NCBI GenBank assembly: GCA_043820655.1
Contig: JBDRDO010000049.1
Coordinates: 1 to 16,171 of the forward strand
Reading direction: 5' to 3'
Source of the DNA: JAZDEL01 sp043820655
Lineage (GTDB): Archaea; Iainarchaeota; Iainarchaeia; Iainarchaeales; JAZDEL01
DNA: 16,171 nt
Shown here: piece by piece, positions 14,851 through 16,171 of the stretch
Position numbering within the stretch: position 1 is the first letter of the stretch
How the letters are laid out: every line of letters begins with the position of its first letter
Position numbers and translations under genes: made by a program
Notes under the pieces: generated by a model
What the model saw: only the letters and a program-made list of their open reading frames with translations
Databases searched by the model: none
What the model was told of the DNA's origin: nothing

Positions 14851-15018
14851 AAATAAGAAAACCGCTGGCGGGTTTAAAAACGCGCTTAAGGTTCATTTCC
14901 ACTGCGGGGCGGGAAAAGCCCCTTCTACATAATTTTTACACTTAAAATCTTTTTCCGAAATTAAAAAAGTATTTGCTTTTCCCTTATGCTGTTTTGGCAC
15001 CTATCGGAGTTATTTGCC
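14851..15018. other. Intergenic region with AT-rich stretch and a short hairpin
   Basis: No gene seen. It holds the PIN promoter (14873-14880), a 5-bp hairpin GGGGC-N7-GCCCC (14906-14922), a stretch on the minus strand reading CAGTGGAAATGAA (14891-14903) that resembles part of an archaeal origin repeat, and a minus-strand T6 (14963-14968) that could end transcripts coming from 15019 and above. Together with the doubtful ORF next to it, up to 614 bases here may be non-coding. Confidence 0.4.
14873..14880 (-). promoter_or_regulatory. TATA box for the PIN gene (leaderless)
   Basis: TTTTTAAA on the minus strand, centred 26 bases before the ATG at 14850. No Shine-Dalgarno precedes that ATG. Confidence 0.55.
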
Positions 15019-15441
15019 CTAGGGCAGGAAAGGTTTTAATAATTTGGTTTGGAAAACGCTTGTTTTTAGCATGGATTGTTTTGGTAAAAGAGGGTCCATT
15101 AATATGTTCTGATTTGGAATCCTAACCGCAGGGATATCGTGCATAACTGGGGAAAATTTCCTATGCAGGGCGTGGTGCTGCCTGTTTTTGGCGTTGATTT
15201 TATCATGCGCACGGGAAAATTGCGCATGTTTGCGCGAAAGTGCATCAAGGAGGGGCAAATCAATAGTGTTATGCCGCAAAATCGGGTTTAATGGGTTTTC
15301 AAGTTCAATTGGCATGCGGGCAATGCTTGGTATCGGCATGTGCGGGCGCTGGCGCGCCGGGCCGAAACGCTTTGGCAAAGGCGGGAATATTGAATCCTGC
15401 CTCAAATCCCCTGGAAACCTTTGAATTCGTGTCTTATACAT
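15019..15441 (-). CDS. Doubtful ORF, unknown
   Basis: A 140-codon open frame from an ATG at 15441, with AGGAGA (15451-15456) nine bases upstream and only 23 bases after the end of the preceding gene. That position and ribosome site favour a real gene. Against it, the protein has odd composition (many Pro and His, very few Gly and Glu), and by eye only about half its codons begin with a purine, less than in the secure genes here. The opposite strand of the same region has a frame with better protein-like character (15103-15288), but broken by stops. It may be a gene, a chance ORF, or lie over a decayed plus-strand gene. No family recognised. Confidence 0.35.
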   Translation of the reverse strand: MYKTRIQRFPGDLRQDSIFPPLPKRFGPARQRPHMPIPSIARMPIELENPLNPILRHNTIDLPLLDALSRKHAQFSRAHDKINAKNRQHHALHRKFSPVMHDIPAVRIPNQNILMDPLLPKQSMLKTSVFQTKLLKPFLP

Positions 15442-15464
15442 AACAAAACATCTCCTGAAAACCG

Positions 15465-16112
15465 CTATTTCCTCGCCCACTGCTCCATAACCTGAAAGGT
15501 TTTAATCTGCGTATCTAATTGCTCGAGCTTTTTGTCAATCTCCCCCAACTTTCCCTCGGAAACCCCTGCGCGGAATAACTGCAGTTCCTTTGCATATCGG
15601 GCAACCCTGCGGTCGTCCTTGTAAACTATTGAATTTTGCACGGTTTCAACCAATTGCTTCCTGTATTCAATGTCGTTTACAAACATCCTCACCATTGGGC
15701 GCCAGCGGATGTCATTAACCAAATGCACGGGCAGGGAAACGCTTTTTGCATCCTCCCTGTAATCAGGGTCAGCCAGCGTTTTTGCAACATGCTTCCAATA
15801 CAGGGGGGATGAAAATTTCATGGCGCGGTGCCTTAATTCATAGGTTTTTGCATCTGTGTGCTTCTGCTGCCAGTCGTTCTTTTTTCCCCTGTAACAAGAG
15901 CGGAGCTCATTAACATGCTTCATCTGCTGCTGGAGGCGCAAAGGGTCGGGATAAATCAATTTCGGCCACGGGCCTGTGCTTTTCCCAAGATTAACAACCC
16001 CGCCGTTTGCGAAGTAAGTTTTAAGCGCTGAAACGCGGGCATCTGTTTCAGTTGCAACTGCATCGGGAAATTTTTCACTGAATTTATCAAAGGATGAAAT
16101 TATAAGCGCCAT
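15465..16112 (-). CDS. Unknown conserved-looking protein
   Basis: A 215-residue soluble, largely helical protein with no signal peptide or membrane segment. The middle is rich in Arg, Lys, His and Gln (QQQMKHVNEL at 61-70, WQQKHTDAKTYELRHRAMKF at 81-100). RWRPMVRMFVNDIEYRKQL (136-154) is a distinctive motif, and the C-terminus (about 182-215) looks like a short coiled coil (KLGEIDKKLEQLDTQIKTF). AAGGGG lies seven bases before the ATG at 16112, and a TATA-like TTTAATAA further upstream fits a leader of about 18 bases. I do not recognise a family. A possible second gene follows at 15441. Confidence 0.78.
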   Translation of the reverse strand: MALIISSFDKFSEKFPDAVATETDARVSALKTYFANGGVVNLGKSTGPWPKLIYPDPLRLQQQMKHVNELRSCYRGKKNDWQQKHTDAKTYELRHRAMKFSSPLYWKHVAKTLADPDYREDAKSVSLPVHLVNDIRWRPMVRMFVNDIEYRKQLVETVQNSIVYKDDRRVARYAKELQLFRAGVSEGKLGEIDKKLEQLDTQIKTFQVMEQWARK

Positions 16113-16152
16113 GTTAATGCCCCTTAATTAGGAAGATTAAGTGCGGAAAGGG

Positions 16153-16160
16153 TTATTAAA
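16153..16160 (-). promoter_or_regulatory. Putative TATA box for the gene at 16112
   Basis: TTTAATAA on the minus strand. A start about 26 bases downstream, near 16130, would leave an 18-base leader that contains the AAGGGG ribosome site (16120-16125). Confidence 0.45.
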
Positions 16161-16171
16161 TGTTTTCGGGG

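Noticed and set aside
15015..15026. Perfect 12-bp palindrome TGCCCTAGGGCA
   Set aside because: No loop, no following T run and no repeat elsewhere; it coincides with the stop of a doubtful ORF and may be chance.
1..16171. CRISPR array, tRNA, rRNA, insertion sequence or transposase
   Set aside because: No repeat-spacer pattern, cloverleaf, rRNA core sequence, terminal inverted repeats or transposase motif was seen by eye.

Overview
This window is archaeal. It carries both subunits of the D-family replicative DNA polymerase (DP1 and DP2), an Orc1/Cdc6 initiator, a Hel308-type Ski2 helicase and an archaeal SepF. Several genes have a TATA-like box centred 26-27 bases before the start codon, the spacing expected for leaderless archaeal transcripts. 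PolD points away from Crenarchaeota/Thermoproteota and towards a euryarchaeal or DPANN lineage. The dense packing, many small unknown proteins and mid G+C would suit a DPANN genome, but no lineage marker (rRNA, tRNA) is present, so this is inference.

Layout. 147-5383 (+): a tight operon of a UPF0147 protein, DP1 and DP2; DP2 overlaps DP1 and starts at a TTG behind a near-perfect Shine-Dalgarno. 5388-6587 (-): SepF followed by a tail-anchored membrane protein with PepSY-like sequence. 6775-9258 (+): three or four unrecognised genes. The first is split in two frames around a run of seven G and looks like one 424-residue protein; the second has a possible JAMM/JAB-like metal site. 9339-10550 (+): Orc1/Cdc6. 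10566-11013 (-): a small basic protein, possibly DNA-binding, whose C-terminal part lies in another frame after a run of eight A, with a palindromic element in its promoter. 11100-11888 (-): a cysteine-rich lipoprotein. 11940-14045 (-): Hel308-like helicase. 14145-14850: a ribbon-helix-helix protein (+) and a PIN-domain protein (-) with overlapping 3' ends, probably a toxin-antitoxin pair in an unusual convergent arrangement; the RHH gene has a three-half-site operator next to its start codon. 15019-16112 (-): one unknown protein and one doubtful ORF.

Functionally, the polymerase, initiator and helicase are information-processing core genes, interrupted by an accessory block of unknown genes and by the toxin-antitoxin pair. 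I saw no rRNA, tRNA, CRISPR array, insertion sequence or intein. The items most worth following up are the two homopolymer-associated frame breaks, the convergent RHH/PIN pair with its operator, and the unknown block at 6775-9258.
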